From Liolophura sinensis (taxonomy: Eukaryota > Mollusca > Polyplacophora > Chitonida > Chitonidae): DNA of 64,000 bases. Positions 34,501 through 45,794 of the stretch are shown here, piece by piece (the stretch's first letter is position 1; each line of letters opens with the position of its first letter). A program made the translations under genes and the position numbers. Where the stretch lies: positions 13,385,608 to 13,449,607 of the forward strand of contig NC_088299.1 in assembly GCF_032854445.1 (NCBI RefSeq), in the 5' to 3' direction. Below the pieces are notes generated by a model. The model searched no databases. It worked only from the letters and a program-made list of their open reading frames with translations, and was not told where the DNA came from.

Positions 34501-35205
34501 ACATAATAATGCACAGTTTTACTTATGTTGCAAACGAACTGCCCTTTGACACTGTGGCAAATTGCTGACTGGATGAATATCCAGTAAAGGACCTTTAGGA
34601 CTTGAACTGACCGTAGAAATGTACCTCTAGGGCCGGTTACAGTTTCAAGAACACCCATTTCAAGAAGGTATTTTGGACACTAAAATCGTTTGAAATGCGA
34701 AAATATATCTTATGTTTCCAACATTGTAGGCTTGCAGTAATAATGAAATCTGTGCCGATTTGGATGAAGTGTTAACTACCTAAATAGAAAGCCATTATAC
34801 ATTATTATTAACTATTATTAACCATGTAACATTTATGTACAATATGTACCTATAACCATCTGAATGTTGTTTTACAAAGTAAAGTTGGCACAATATTGCA
34901 ACACAACATTCAGCTCCATATTGGCAGCTGAACGAGCTGCATTCTGGGGAATGTGGTGTTGAATGTTTTGTTGGAATCTTCTGCCAACTTTACCGAGCTC
35001 AATTCAACCCAGAAAGCGGAGTCATATAACCAGATCAGCTGTCATGAAACTCATCTGGTTATATTGTTGACTCACTTGTTTAGTCTTTCATGACTCGGCT
35101 GATCTGGTCATATGACTCAGCTGGTCTGGTCATATGCCTCAGTTTTCTAAGTTGAATTAGCTCAACTGAATAACTCCGACTTTTCAGTCAGTTGACTATT
35201 CTCTT

Positions 35206-36360
35206 AGTGCACGAGGCGCCATATATATAGTGGTAATTACGCATTCTTAAACACAAATGTTAAGGCGCCAGCATTTTCTAAGTGTTGTAAAATTTGAGGA
35301 CCAAGATCGTAAAATGTTACGTAATGATTTTACACATTTGTAAACTGGAACACAACACCTAAAACTGTTATTTTGCCATAAGATTACAACATTTTAAGCA
35401 TATTTTAAAGCGATGAATTTCCTGAAAACAATGCAGGAAGTGTTAATCTACCAGGCATTATAAATGCTTTCCTTCCTCCACCAATGCAATGATGTTGAAT
35501 TTAAGATTGCTTAAATTATATATAACATTTCAGTTTTAAGTGTGCATGCACTTTGAAGGCAAAATCGACAGTTGACAAAAGCGGTTCATCACGTATTACA
35601 TAAATACGTGTACAATGCATACAGAATCTTACAAAAACAAACCCACAGGCGGTTATAATAGAATATGCTGTTTCATAAAGCTGTACAACTTCGAATTAAT
35701 TGGATTATAGTATTTTAGTAACTGCCAGTATACTGTATAACTGTAGAATGAGACAGCCATAGATCTACGGAAACGTCTCATACAACGGTGGATACTGTCA
35801 TGGTTGGAAGAGACCAGAGTGCCCGGAATTAATCTCAACCCTTTGGCAAGTAATTGACATACTTTCCCACATTTGAGAGACAGGCCACGAGAAAAGCGAG
35901 CTAAATGTGCATGTATGACATATTGAAAGTGGTCTCCAACGATCATTGAACATTGTTGTTAGGCCGAAGCTTTAAGTCAGAAGGTATGCCCAGTACATGA
36001 CGAAGGAATGTCGATTTATCAGGACTATTTGGTTTCCTCTACCCTTATACAAGTAAATCGAGTCTCGAGTGCGGCGTTAAACAGCAATCAGATGAATAAG
36101 TAAACCAAAAGGTACTCCGAGAACTGTAAATCTCAGCCACAGTTATAAATATATAAAACCACGTGATGAGTTCGAACAAACAACAATGCAATGGGAGACT
36201 TTCTGCTGTGACGTTGCATTGCATGCATACTTCATGTATGCTTTATTCGCACCTGTACACCGATAATTTTGACGTAATAAAGGAAACAACAAATGGGCTC
36301 ACAGCTTTGGACCGTTTTGATACAGACGGGAAGGGGTTTTACGAGTTCCCCATTAAAGAC
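35206..36360. other. Intergenic, SINE relic only
   Basis: A SINE-A 3' end relic (GAGTGCGGCGTTAAACAGC) at about 36025-36105. No gene is seen. Confidence 0.5.
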
Positions 36361-36490
36361 GTAGAGCATAGAGAGTAAAACCAGAGCAGCGACGACTGGT
36401 CGATAGCTGATTAATGGTCGCGCACGTAACCGATGAAATACAGCCTTTTGTCAATTTACCTCACTAAGGGTTTTATTCTGACTGTTCATG
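36361..36490 (+). repeat. Dispersed repeat D
   Basis: AGAGAGTAAAACCAGAGCAG, CCGATGAAATACAGCC and TTTACCTCACTAAGGGTTTT, as in the copies at 13045 and 48350. Confidence 0.65.
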
Positions 36491-36664
36491 TCAATGCAGA
36501 AACAGTAGCCTCATATACGCCTTCCAGCGCCATAGCTTTAGCATAATTAGGTACCGTAAAGAAAAGAAAAATTAGTGATGTTATTTAAAATTTTAGAGGT
36601 CACTGGTGTAAAATTACTCAAAATGCTCTATTGTCATCACATTTAACACAATACAATAACATAA

Positions 36665-36830
36665 TAATACCCTTCTATTACAAGGTAAAAGGAACATATG
36701 CATTTCTGTCCTATATGATTCCCTATTACAGTGTACATAGAAAATATGCATTTCTGTCCTGTATGATCCCCTATTACAAGGTAAATTGAAAATTTGCATT
36801 TCTGTCCCTATAACACGGTAAAATTTCCCT
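36665..36830. repeat. About 48-bp tandem repeat, 3 to 4 copies
   Basis: CCCTATTACAAGGTAAA and TGCATTTCTGTCCTATATGA recur with small changes. Confidence 0.85.
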
Positions 36831-37439
36831 GGAATATATACTACATGAGTTATTGGTGGGACTTCTTTCTCGTTCTGTTCATCGTTGCTGCTTTTTTGTT
36901 ACCTCCATTTTCCATTCTTTCTCCTTTTCGCCTTTTCGCCATTGTGCACTTTTGCTTTGCAATTACTTACTATCCTTTCAGGTCGGAAAAAACGTGAAAA
37001 AGCGAAACCAGGAGTGCTTCATACCAGCAAACGTCATATTTTCGTATTTGTCTGTTAACTTGCAGTGCACATGGTACATCAGAAGTAAAGAGGTGAAACG
37101 AGTGAGATTACACCAAATTTTGCCCATTTCGCCAGTTTTGCCATCAGGGTTGTCTTGTTTACTTTATTTTCTGTGTATGGCAAAATCACGACAGGGCATT
37201 TATTATATAAAAGAATAGTACAAAAGAGCAAGGCAAATGTACAAAAGGGGCGAGGAACTTAGCAAAGTCTTTTCTTCACATCTCGTCACTCTAGTTTGGT
37301 GCTTTTGTATTTTTGCCTCATTCTGACACTGTCTCGTTCTTTCTCGTTTTTTCTGGCCTAAATAGAATGTAGAAAGAAACAAAACAACCATTTCTGGATC
37401 ACCGTGTCCTGTGGTGGCAAGGTCAAAGCTAAGTCATTA
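36831..37439. other. 3' flank of the GPCR gene
   Basis: No gene is seen. Pyrimidine-rich on plus (36880-36970). On the minus strand this would hold the receptor 3' UTR; I see no clear AATAAA close to the stop. Confidence 0.4.
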
Positions 37440-37691
37440 CTATACAGCTGTAGTGGACACAGTCTTGTCTCCGACAAAGTTCCTTCCGGCTTCCCCGCAC
37501 CCAACTTCCCCAACGTCCCCAACAAGGCCCTGTTTACAGCAAGGTACGAGTCTGCGCAGTCCTAGCCGAAATGTCTTGTTGAATGTCGCGTAGAGAATGG
37601 GGTTGGTGATGGTACTGACGGCAATCATCAAATGTTTGACTGTGTGAGCAGCGGATGCCGACTCTGAGCTATTATCCGTGTCAGTTATTTC
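37440..37691 (-). CDS. Class A GPCR, exon 3 (TM7, helix 8, C-tail)
   Basis: The acceptor TTTGTGTGTGTACAG is followed in phase 0 by EITDTDNSSESASAAH. TM7 MIAVSTITNPILYATF carries the NPxxY motif as NPILY. Then come the helix-8 segment NKTFRLGLRRLVPCCK, with a Cys pair suited to palmitoylation, and a 31-residue Gly-rich tail ending STTAV-stop at 37440. The tail ends in T-A-V, a possible class I PDZ ligand (x-S/T-x-V). Joins exon 2 in phase 0. Confidence 0.9.
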   Translation of the reverse strand, partial: EITDTDNSSESASAAHTVKHLMIAVSTITNPILYATFNKTFRLGLRRLVPCCKQGLVGDVGEVGCGEAGRNFVGDKTVSTTAV

Positions 37692-38204
37692 CTGTACACA
37701 CACAAACATGAAGACTGATTTACTGATTTACTTAAGAATTTAAATCTATAATATGGGGGTCAGGTTTATGAGCGGAGGAAACCGCCGTGCTCCATCAGCT
37801 ACTTGACAAATCTCCTGACAAAAAACTGGAGCCGAAACAGCGAGAGGTGGATTCGAACACGCAACCTTATAAGTCAAGGCTCTGACAGCTCAGCGCTTTA
37901 ACTGTGTGAGAGCCCTAAAAATGCGGACTGTTCTAAGAAAAGACAACACAATTATAATATTCACAAAACCTTACAAGTATACCTGTACATGTAAATACTT
38001 TTTTATATTTAGCTGAAATTGTAAACGCAGTATTCAAGTGTTTTTCGTTTAAAATGATGCCCGTTAGGTTTATAGGTTCCTTGGAGGGGAAAACTGAGTG
38101 TCAGCAGTATACTACCGCCCCTTCAACAGATACCTGACAGATCTCCTGAGTTAAAGCCGCGGCCATACCATCGAACAAGATACCTCATTGGTCAGGAGCT
38201 GGAG

Positions 38205-38545
38205 AGGGTCGTGGTCTAGTGGTTAAAAGCGTTAGCTGTTCAATCCTTGGTATGGGTGCGGGTTCAAACCCAGTCTCTGGTGATGAGGATTTGCTGAATC
38301 CCCTCTTTGCTTGCTTCGCCTTGGTAACAAAAAAGCGGCTGAGTGACCGTTTGCGCAGCCCAGCGTTTGTTGAAGAATATATTGTGCCTGGGCATACGTG
38401 TACGTCACGTGTGAGAAAGTTCCCATGAAAGAAACTTGACAAAAAGTTGGTGATTTAATCCGGTTCACTCCGTTTAGGCCACCAAAAATTCTGATCGCAG
38501 TGGGCATAAGTGAATGATTCTTGGGTATGGTTTAAACAACAATTT
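38205..38545 (+). mobile_element. SINE, family C
   Basis: It has a clear tRNA-like head: A box GTGGTCTAGTGGTTA and B box GGGTTCAAACCC spaced as in a tRNA gene. The body is unlike SINE-A or B. The tail has ATAAGTGAATGATTCTTGGG. Confidence 0.7.
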
Positions 38546-38989
38546 ATATAAAATCAAATCAATATAAAAGACGACAGCGCAGTAAGTATAATCAGAGCAG
38601 TACCGAGAGTGCAATAATTGGCAAATGCACACAAGTAACAGAATACGGCATCATCATCAGGTCAGGGCGTGATAGTTGCGGCGAGCAACCGTTTTAACCC
38701 TCTGAGTAGCGTATAATGCTGAAAATTCTTACAAAATACAATAGAATCATACATCCACATAACCTTAAGTTTATTTGAAAGGTGATTAAAGTAGCACTCG
38801 GGAATTTTTCGTCAAAAATAAGGGTTTACAGGTGGATGAAACTCGTAGCCAACCACCGCCCTTCACTAAATACCCGACAAACCATTCAACTTAAAGCCAC
38901 AGTTAAAGTATAGCGTGTCCGGGATTCGAGCCTGAGATACACGTAAATATTTCACTTTGTATTGCATTACTTTTTTGTATGTTTTATAC

Positions 38990-39265
38990 TTGAGTTCTTA
39001 AGTCGTACCTAACAATTTTTCAGTCATATGACGACAAGCAGACAGCGGGTCTTTTACATATATTGTTTCTCTGTGGCAGGGCCTATGCCGCCAAATGCTG
39101 CCACCACTGAGGTATCATGCCGACGGCACCAGACATGACACACCACCTAGTCACATTTACTGACACCGGGCCAACCTCTCCCGTTTTCTTGTCCTGACCT
39201 CTCAGTGCTGAGCGCGAAGCGAGGCAGCAAAAAGTACCATTTTTAAAGTCTTTGGTATGACTTGT
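38990..39265 (-). mobile_element. SINE-B copy, head-truncated
   Basis: The tail side begins AATTTTTCAGTCATATGACG. The body includes CAGTGCTGAGCGCGAAGCG, and it stops after TTTTTAAAGTCTTTGGTATG without the tRNA head. Confidence 0.75.
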
Positions 39266-39724
39266 TTTCTCTGAAATCCGTATTTATGATAAGCATAAAA
39301 TTCTATATGAGGTAAACTCACTTCGACTGGTTACGTGTGACCATTTGCCAGCTCTCGCACTGTCCTGAACTTTTCTCGATTTACTCTTCATATGCCATAA
39401 TTTTTTTGTATTAATACCATTCAACCTGACCATTTATGAACCATCGAAGTTGCGTGTTCGAATCTAGCACTCGGTGTAGGCCTGGTTTTTCTTCACCCGT
39501 AAACCTGACCGCCGTCATATCAGTTGAAAAAAAAATGGAAAACGAGGTCTTCAAACCAATTAATCAATCAGTCAATCAATCAATCCTTCTGTCTTAAATC
39601 CAACATTAAATTGGTTCGAGATATATCGCTTTAAATATCGAGTTACCATAATCCAATTTTCGGTTATGGCTGAGGATGGGCTAAAAATTTGGGTTTGTAA
39701 ACAGCTGAGACAAGCAACTCTATT

Positions 39725-40290
39725 ACTAATATCTGTCTGTCACTCTGTCCGTCTGTCTGTATCTCTTTCCGTCACTTTATTTGTCTGTCACATTTGTCTC
39801 TCTGTCTGTTCGCATGTTTGTGGCTTTGTCTGGCTCTCTGCCTGTCTGCCACTGTTTGTGGCTTTGTCTTTCTGCCTACTACTCTGCCTGCCTGCCACTC
39901 TGTCTGTCACTCTGTCCATCTGTTTGTCGCTCTGTCTGTCTGTATCTGTTAGTTTGCCTATCAGCCTGTCTGTCTATCTGCGCGTTTGTGCTCTGTCTGT
40001 CTGCTGTTTTGTCTGTCCGTTGCTCTATCTGTTTGTCACCCGGTCGGTTGCCCTGTCAGTCTGTTGTTCTCTCTGCTTGCCTCTCTGTCAGTTGTTTCTG
40101 ACTGCTTGTCGCTCTGTCTGTCGTTCTGTTTGTCTGTTGTCCTTTGAGTTAGTTGTTCTGTCTTCCTCTATCATCCGTCGTTCTCTCTATTTGTCCCTTT
40201 GTTTCTCTATGTGTCTGTGTGTCTCTAAATTTGTCTGTCGCTCTATAGCTCTCTCTGGCTGTCTCTCTCTGTCCACCTGTCGCGCTGTAT
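39725..40290 (+). repeat. Long CTGT-based degenerate microsatellite
   Basis: About 560 bp of CTGTCTGT, CTCTGTCTGTC and CTGCCTGCC variants. The 246-codon Cys/Leu/Ser open frame here (39666-40406) is a product of the repeat. Confidence 0.95.
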
Positions 40291-40503
40291 ATGTACTGAC
40301 CGATCAAAATTTCAACATCCTATCTTTTAACATAGCGATTCACTTAACGAAATCTCCGAGGATACATCGATTCTCTACGGCAATAAGGCACCTATTCCAA
40401 ATTTGAGCCTGTTTATGGACCACCCGCCATTGTCACAAACACACTTCAAATGGAACTGAGCTTACGTCTGGAACTATGCCTGAATACGATTTTCATATCT
40501 TAC

Positions 40504-41027
40504 CTCGATTGTGAAGAGAACAAAGTATGGCATCCACAGAATGATGAAGATAACTGTCAGACAGATCAACAATTTCAAGACTTTGATTTTACTCCTCATC
40601 ACATGATTTCCTCCTTGTCCGAGCCTAGTGCCAGTCGTTACAACGCTTCTCTTATACAGAAACACCACCAGTCGACCGTAGTTTCCAGCGATGAGCATCA
40701 GAGGCAAAACGTACGAGACTACCAGAACTATGCACGCGTACACAGTTTCAAAGTTCTCCGGGATGTCATGTGACCCACACGAGACGTGAGTATCGTTATC
40801 GTACTCTTCCACCTCGAGACTGACGGAGTACTCGTACAACTGCGGCGCTGAAGTAGCAAGGGCGATAACCCATATCAGGGCAATCAGGACAGCTGTTACT
40901 CGAAGGCGCATGTACTTCTGTTCGGTGATGGCGAATAGCCTATCAAACGAAATGGCCACCATTGTAGATATGGAACACATAATACTGAACTGTGGAACGA
41001 ACTGAATCAGCTTACAGCCCACGTCAC
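40504..41027 (-). CDS. Class A GPCR, exon 2 (TM3-TM6)
   Basis: The acceptor TACTCCCATAG completes a Gly codon with exon 1. GDVGCKLIQF supplies the Cys of the TM3-ECL2 disulphide, paired with the Cys in HVSCGSHD. TM3 ends S-F-D-R-L-F-A-I, so the usual DRY is DRL. TM4 has its Trp (ALIWVIALATSAP) and TM5 its Pro (SYVLPLMLIAGNY). ICL3 is short and basic (RSKIKVLK), and TM6 has the W-x-P core as ILWMPYF. ECL2 carries an N-glycosylation site, NDT. Ends at GAG/GTAAGA, phase 0. The features suit a peptide-type receptor, but I cannot name the ligand. It is expected in the plasma membrane, G-protein coupled. Confidence 0.92.
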
Positions 41028-41100
41028 CTATGGGAGTAGAAAAGAAACATGGCTGAATGACTGACTGAATAAATCATTGATTAGAAATGATTCTAATCGT

Positions 41101-42532
41101 GTAGTCAAGAGTGTTATACTACACATGCCCGTTTCGATCTGTGATGGTCGTCATCCTTTCTGCACTTAATCACACTATAAGTACAAGAATCTAGTCATGT
41201 GACAAGCGTTACATACATAATCACTATGTTCGAATTTGGCATGTGGGAAAATGGTTATAGTGATAGCAACGTTTTAGGTAAATGAATAAGAGAGTCCTTT
41301 AATTGTCCATATTGTGTACATATACGAACGCAACTTCGAGTTACATGAGATGCAGTTGGTATTTGTAAAGGTGAGAGATGATATAAAATGAACCCAAATT
41401 GTATTTCAAATAAAATATGTCATAGGCTTTATTGTATTCTCGCATAAATCGAGATTCTACTGGTGAACTAAGTATCCCGGTGCCTTTGCATTGTTTTAAT
41501 GTGCTCTTACAATAGGCCTAAACGTGATGACATCACATCATTTCGAGTAATTCTAGACCAGTCACGCCTTATATGTTACAATTAAAATGACTGCATACTA
41601 AACCAGAGTGATACCATACTAATTTGCTACCATTGAAACGTTCATATGAACATTTAGAATGAAACCCTGACTGAGGTAAATTGACCATTCGCCATTTGCG
41701 TGACTATTCTCCTACTATCACACTGGTTTTACTCAGTGCTGTACGTCTTTCTATGTTACATTCATTCATGGTACAGCTGATCTATAATAGCTGATCTATA
41801 AATGGAGAAAAATAACGAACATGAACAAAAAGACAGAAAAATCACTTTTCAAAGACGTCTAGACCATGAGGATTCGCATCGATCTTTAGGAAAATATGTG
41901 CAGGTAATTACAGAAGGCCACCAAGACAATTTAAGACAGTCTTAATGACCATCTTAATAGACGTTTGATGTAGAGAGCTGATGTATGTGTGGTACCAACG
42001 TTCATCTTGTAAAGCGTTAGTTTGTTTGAAGTCAGCTTTGCTGATGTGGTCGATCTGTTATCGACGAAGGGCTGTCCGGACAAACTTTCCACACCGTTGA
42101 GTCGATGTTTCAATAGATACAGGAAGCTTAATAATCACTCACGACAGAGCTACAGACCACACAAACAAGGAATAGTATCGATCAATACACCTGCTAATCA
42201 CGCCTAATCATCGGCCGGACAATTATAAAGGGCTCTCTTACTCATTTTTGCTATCATCGTAAACCCCTAACAAATTCTGGAGGGTGCAGCTCGACTCCAA
42301 CTCTCGCTGGCTTAACTTTACTGTATATATTGGTAAGTCTGTAGAAAAATAGTAAAGCGCCGCGGTTTACTCCGGGTTTCCTTCACCCACGACCTAAGCT
42401 TTCTCATGCAAGGGGAAAACTATTGCGTCCCGATTAGACTAGATTTTTGTACTTATTGTGTGATTAAGTGCAGAAAGTATGACGACCATCACAGATCGAA
42501 ACGCGCAGGTGTAGTTTAACACTCTTGACTAC
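41101..42532. mobile_element. Element bounded by 96-bp inverted repeats, in GPCR intron 1
   Basis: 41101-41196 and 42437-42532 are reverse complements with few differences: TTTCGATCTGTGATGGTCGT and CTGCACTTAATCACAC on the left recur inverted on the right. The 1.24 kb between them has no transposase frame, and includes an inverted repeat D remnant (41655-41745) and a SINE-like relic (42270-42420). Either one foldback-like element or two opposed copies of a short repeat. Confidence 0.6.
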
Positions 42533-42699
42533 AGGCACACTTTCTCGTTTCTCTGCAGAGACAGTCAGATACAGCTAAAGAGGCGAGGTCCATATAGAAG
42601 TTTTGAGGTTGACTTGTAGAGCAAACAAGACATAACAGAGTACTAAGCTTACCAACTGGTATCATGAGTATCAAGTTGTAGGTGATTGATTGCTCATCA

Positions 42700-43070
42700 C
42701 TGTTGTTTAAGGCCGTACTTAAGAATTTCTCTTACACGGTTCCCTCCACCAACTCTTCTTGAGTACGCCACTAAACATTAATGTTTTTTTAATTTAACAC
42801 TAATGCAAATAAACATGCAAAAATGCAATAAAAATAAAATTGAAAATCCAAAAAATCCAAATATTTTTTTGTCCGATCTTTAACTATCGCTGGTGTCTAG
42901 AATTTCCCAATTTCATATTTTTTTCTATATTCTATACAATATTCCATTTACTTGTTTGATTGGTGTTTTGCGCCCTATACGAGAATATTTCACTTATACG
43001 ACGGCGGGCAGAATTGTGAGGGAGGAAACCGGGCATGCGGAGCCCGGGAGAAAACTACGACCATTAGACA
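42700..43070 (-). mobile_element. Two SINE-A fragments in minus orientation
   Basis: 42700-42775 (TGTTTAAGGCCGTACTTAAG) and 42955-43070 (TTGATTGGTGTTTTGCGCCC then GGAGGAAACCGGGCATG) are tail and body parts; the heads are missing. Confidence 0.65.
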
Positions 43071-43147
43071 ACTTTTTGTGAACAACGTTGTAATACATCA
43101 CTTGAGTGATTCGAATTAAGACATCTTACATTATTTGGTTGTCCCTT

Positions 43148-43395
43148 ATTGAATGAATGAATGAATGAATGAATGAATGAATGAATGAATGTTTGGAGTT
43201 TAACGTTGGACTTTTCAGTCATATGACGACGATGTGTCCTTAGGTGTGTGTACAAATACTGTGTCCAGTTTCCTTGCTCTAACCTCTCAGTGCTGAGCCC
43301 CAAGCGAGGCAGCGGGCAGTACCATTTTTAAAGTCTTTGGTATGCCCCGACCAAGGTTTGATCCTGGGTCTCCCGACTGTCTTTTGGATCAATCA
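43148..43395 (-). mobile_element. SINE-B copy with long (CATT)n tail
   Basis: About ten GAAT units (43151-43190) are the inverted tail, followed by TTTAACGTTGGACTTTTCAG and the body to TTTGATCCTGGGTCTCCCGA. The head is truncated. It shows that the GAAT microsatellite belongs to the SINE. Confidence 0.8.
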
Positions 43396-45532
43396 GAACA
43401 ACTCTTCGTAGTATACATTCCACATCTCTTTTTAAATCAAAGCTTAAACTATACCTCCTTGAGTAATTTGATTAAGACGCATTTTGATTGCTTATGTGGG
43501 TTAGTGACAAAAAAAGTTCCCTCCTTAAAGTTTCCAACATCTTTTATGCTTCCTGATAACGAACATTTGTTCATTACCACGTATGCTTATATATGTCACA
43601 CTGTAACATCATTACCATTAATCTATGTATACACTCTGTTATATAACATTCTGCTTTTCATGAGACAGAACAAGTTCTTGTGAGCTTTATTCTCGCCTAA
43701 TGTATCACTCATGTAAACTTATGTATTTAATTTAAGGTTTATGGTGGATAAAAAATGAAATGAAATGAAAGTGACGCTGAATTACTGCCCAATAAAAATA
43801 ATTCCCACATTTGACAATCCATTCTTCATCCATGATGATTACATCAAATTTTGATTTCCTCTGTGGAGTTGTAGTCAAAGGGATGTGAAATAAAGATAAG
43901 TTTTTTAATTGATTATTCCTCTCAAGCTGGAGCAAGTGAGAATTTCACTTCGCTATACGCTATATACTACATAAGATAGCGTGTACTCTACGGAAAGGAG
44001 AAAGGAGTAGAGCATGCCAAGAATTGAGCTCAGAGTAATATATCAAGCTGTCAAAGGGAGGATGTAGTATGTTTCAAAATGGGGCCGAATTACCATCGTT
44101 ATTTGTTGGAAAAGGAAAACAATCATAGGCTTATACTTCCCACTGTTATATGGCGACAAAAACTGTTTGTTGAAAAATCTATTTTGGAAAAAATGAATGT
44201 TTGTCATGTAAGGGCTATACGATATTATGCTGATTTGCGTGCTATCCACCTCCCAACTCACTCACCCCACCTCCCCACCCAACTAAAGACTGTCCGTGGT
44301 ACACAAATTTGTAGTACCCTTTTGTTGTATTATTTCCAGTTGTACTCTTTGATGTACATGGTAGTTGTATTTGTATAAGCTCTGGATCTGTTCACGAGTC
44401 CCATTTCGATTTATTTATAGAAAATATTGTTTGGGTCTCAAGGATTTAAAATCCAGTTTCCTTGTTACCGCTCCAGGGGGGTGGGGACATTGTCATCCTT
44501 GTTTATCCCATTGTTTATTTCATTCTTTCATTATCAAGAAAATTTAAATATTATGAACCTATCCACATGAAACTACAAGTGACGGTAAGCCATGTACATG
44601 CAGAGGAAGAGCCCAGTTTATGCGCAAGGACACAGAAATTTTAGGTAACAACTGTAAATATTCGGCCTTTTCCATTGGACTTTGTGCATACAATTATTAT
44701 GAAAATGATGCTATAGATCGATTTGTTTATTATAAACATTAAAGATACAAACTATATTAAACTGTGCAAACTATTTCTCCAGACAGCATATTTCTCTAGG
44801 AATATTTCGAAATATTGGTTGCAGAGGCGATTGAAAAGGTTGATGAATTAGTGTAGATCATGGTGTGGATAAAATGATTTGAGGGATTAGTTCATGGTGT
44901 AGATACCAGGATATTGGGTGTGCACGGATATAGGAATTTTATACTGTGGTTACAGGAATATTTTTTTAGATGAAGGAATGCTTGGTCATTTGTTAAAGAG
45001 CTGCTACAGTGTGAAGACCTGAAATTCTTAAAAGGAGGGTTAAATGATAAGTATTGAGATAGACCAAATTGCTTTCCTAAATCATTAGGAAAATAGCAAT
45101 GTATTAGAAGCGCTGTCACTAGTTTCGGAGGATAGTACGGAAACAAAAGCTTTCTGTCGTTTCCAGTTTTGCCTGGTTTGAGGTCATGCAAGAACACTTT
45201 CACACTTTCAAACGCACATGACATCATTCCAGCATAACTGCCTTACTCGACGTCACATCTACTTGACTCATCGTCACATAAGGAACATTATCACGTCACA
45301 TCAGGAAAATTTGCCGAAGATTTTGTTTTTCAGGATTCTTCACTTATAGTGTTAAATAGTGTTATTCGTCGTAAACCTTTTTGAACCCTGGTGTTAGCTC
45401 TGTTCCCTAGGGTATCCCTCGTATCATTTTAATATTTCCGCGTAGCTTCTCTTAGGACTGAAGTAACACTTTAATGGTACAGATACAACAGTTTCGTAAT
45501 TTCTTTGTATTTATGAAGACATGTATACTTAC
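43396..45532 (-). other. Remainder of GPCR intron 1
   Basis: AT-rich. The small GAAAAGGTTGATGAATTAG repeat lies at 44833-44853. Open frames at 44892-45227 (minus, 111 codons) and 44079-44378 (plus) have no splice partners or similarity I recognise. Confidence 0.5.
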
Positions 45533-45773
45533 CCCCGTGGAAGTCACCATCAGCGTAGAGAGCTGTGTTGATCTTGAGAGGTAAGGCCAGTCCAGCTAAC
45601 AGAATATCGCTAATGGACAAATTCACCACGAATAGGTCCGTGCTGGCCCTCATGTTGCGATTCAGCGCCACGACCAGAATGACAAGCAGGTTCAAAATCA
45701 CACCAAGGACACAGATACAAATCACCATAGCCGCCAAGCCAGCATCTATGTCCGTGCCACTAGAGGATGTCAT
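45533..45773 (-). CDS. Class A GPCR, exon 1 (N-terminus, TM1, TM2)
   Basis: ATG at 45773; ends GACTTCCACGGGG/GTAAGT in phase 1. The extracellular N-terminus is very short (MTSSSGTDIDAGLAA, no N-glycosylation site). TM1 IVCICVLG-type segment carries the conserved Asn (GVILNLLVIL) and TM2 the conserved Asp (NLSISDILLAGLALPL). With exons 2 and 3 the coding sequence is 1017 nt, 338 residues, with all seven helices present. A further 5' exon extending the N-terminus cannot be excluded. Directly upstream is a TCGGTT-rich minisatellite. Confidence 0.9.
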
Positions 45774-45794
45774 CTTTCTGACGTTCTTCTACCT

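Larger units (their letters stand above)
30296..35205. mobile_element. Foldback (long inverted-repeat) transposable element, non-autonomous
   Basis: The left arm (30296-30900) and right arm (33645-33745 plus 34500-35205) are imperfect inverted copies. For example AGCTCGGTAAAGTTGGCA, GCAATATTGTG and AAAACAACATTCAGATGGTT on the left recur reversed on the right. The outer edges also match (AGAGA..ACTGAAAA..GAGTTAT..AATTCAAC). The interior is tandem 182-bp units in plus orientation and then the same units inverted. No transposase-like frame is present. The layout is that of FB-type elements; the mobilising enzyme is unknown. The right arm has about 145 extra bp near its end (repeats of TCATATGACCAGATCAGC type). 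Confidence 0.8.
37692..40503 (-). other. Intron 2 of the GPCR gene
   Basis: Holds older SINE relics at 37745-37925 (inverted B box GGTGGATTCGAAC), 38060-38200 and 38780-38960, plus the copies and the CTGT-rich array listed separately. No coding is seen. Confidence 0.6.

Noticed and set aside
38205..38285. Genuine tRNA gene
   Set aside because: The A and B boxes are good, but the sequence does not close an acceptor stem and continues into a SINE body and tail.
39666..40406. 246-codon Cys/Leu/Ser-rich open frame, membrane-protein-like
   Set aside because: It is a translation of a CTGT-type microsatellite; the overlapping 106-codon frame is equally open.
40450..40773. 107-codon plus-strand frame
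   Set aside because: Antisense to GPCR exon 2.
44892..45227. 111-codon minus-strand frame in the GPCR intron
   Set aside because: No recognisable domain, no splice partner, AT-rich codons; probably chance.
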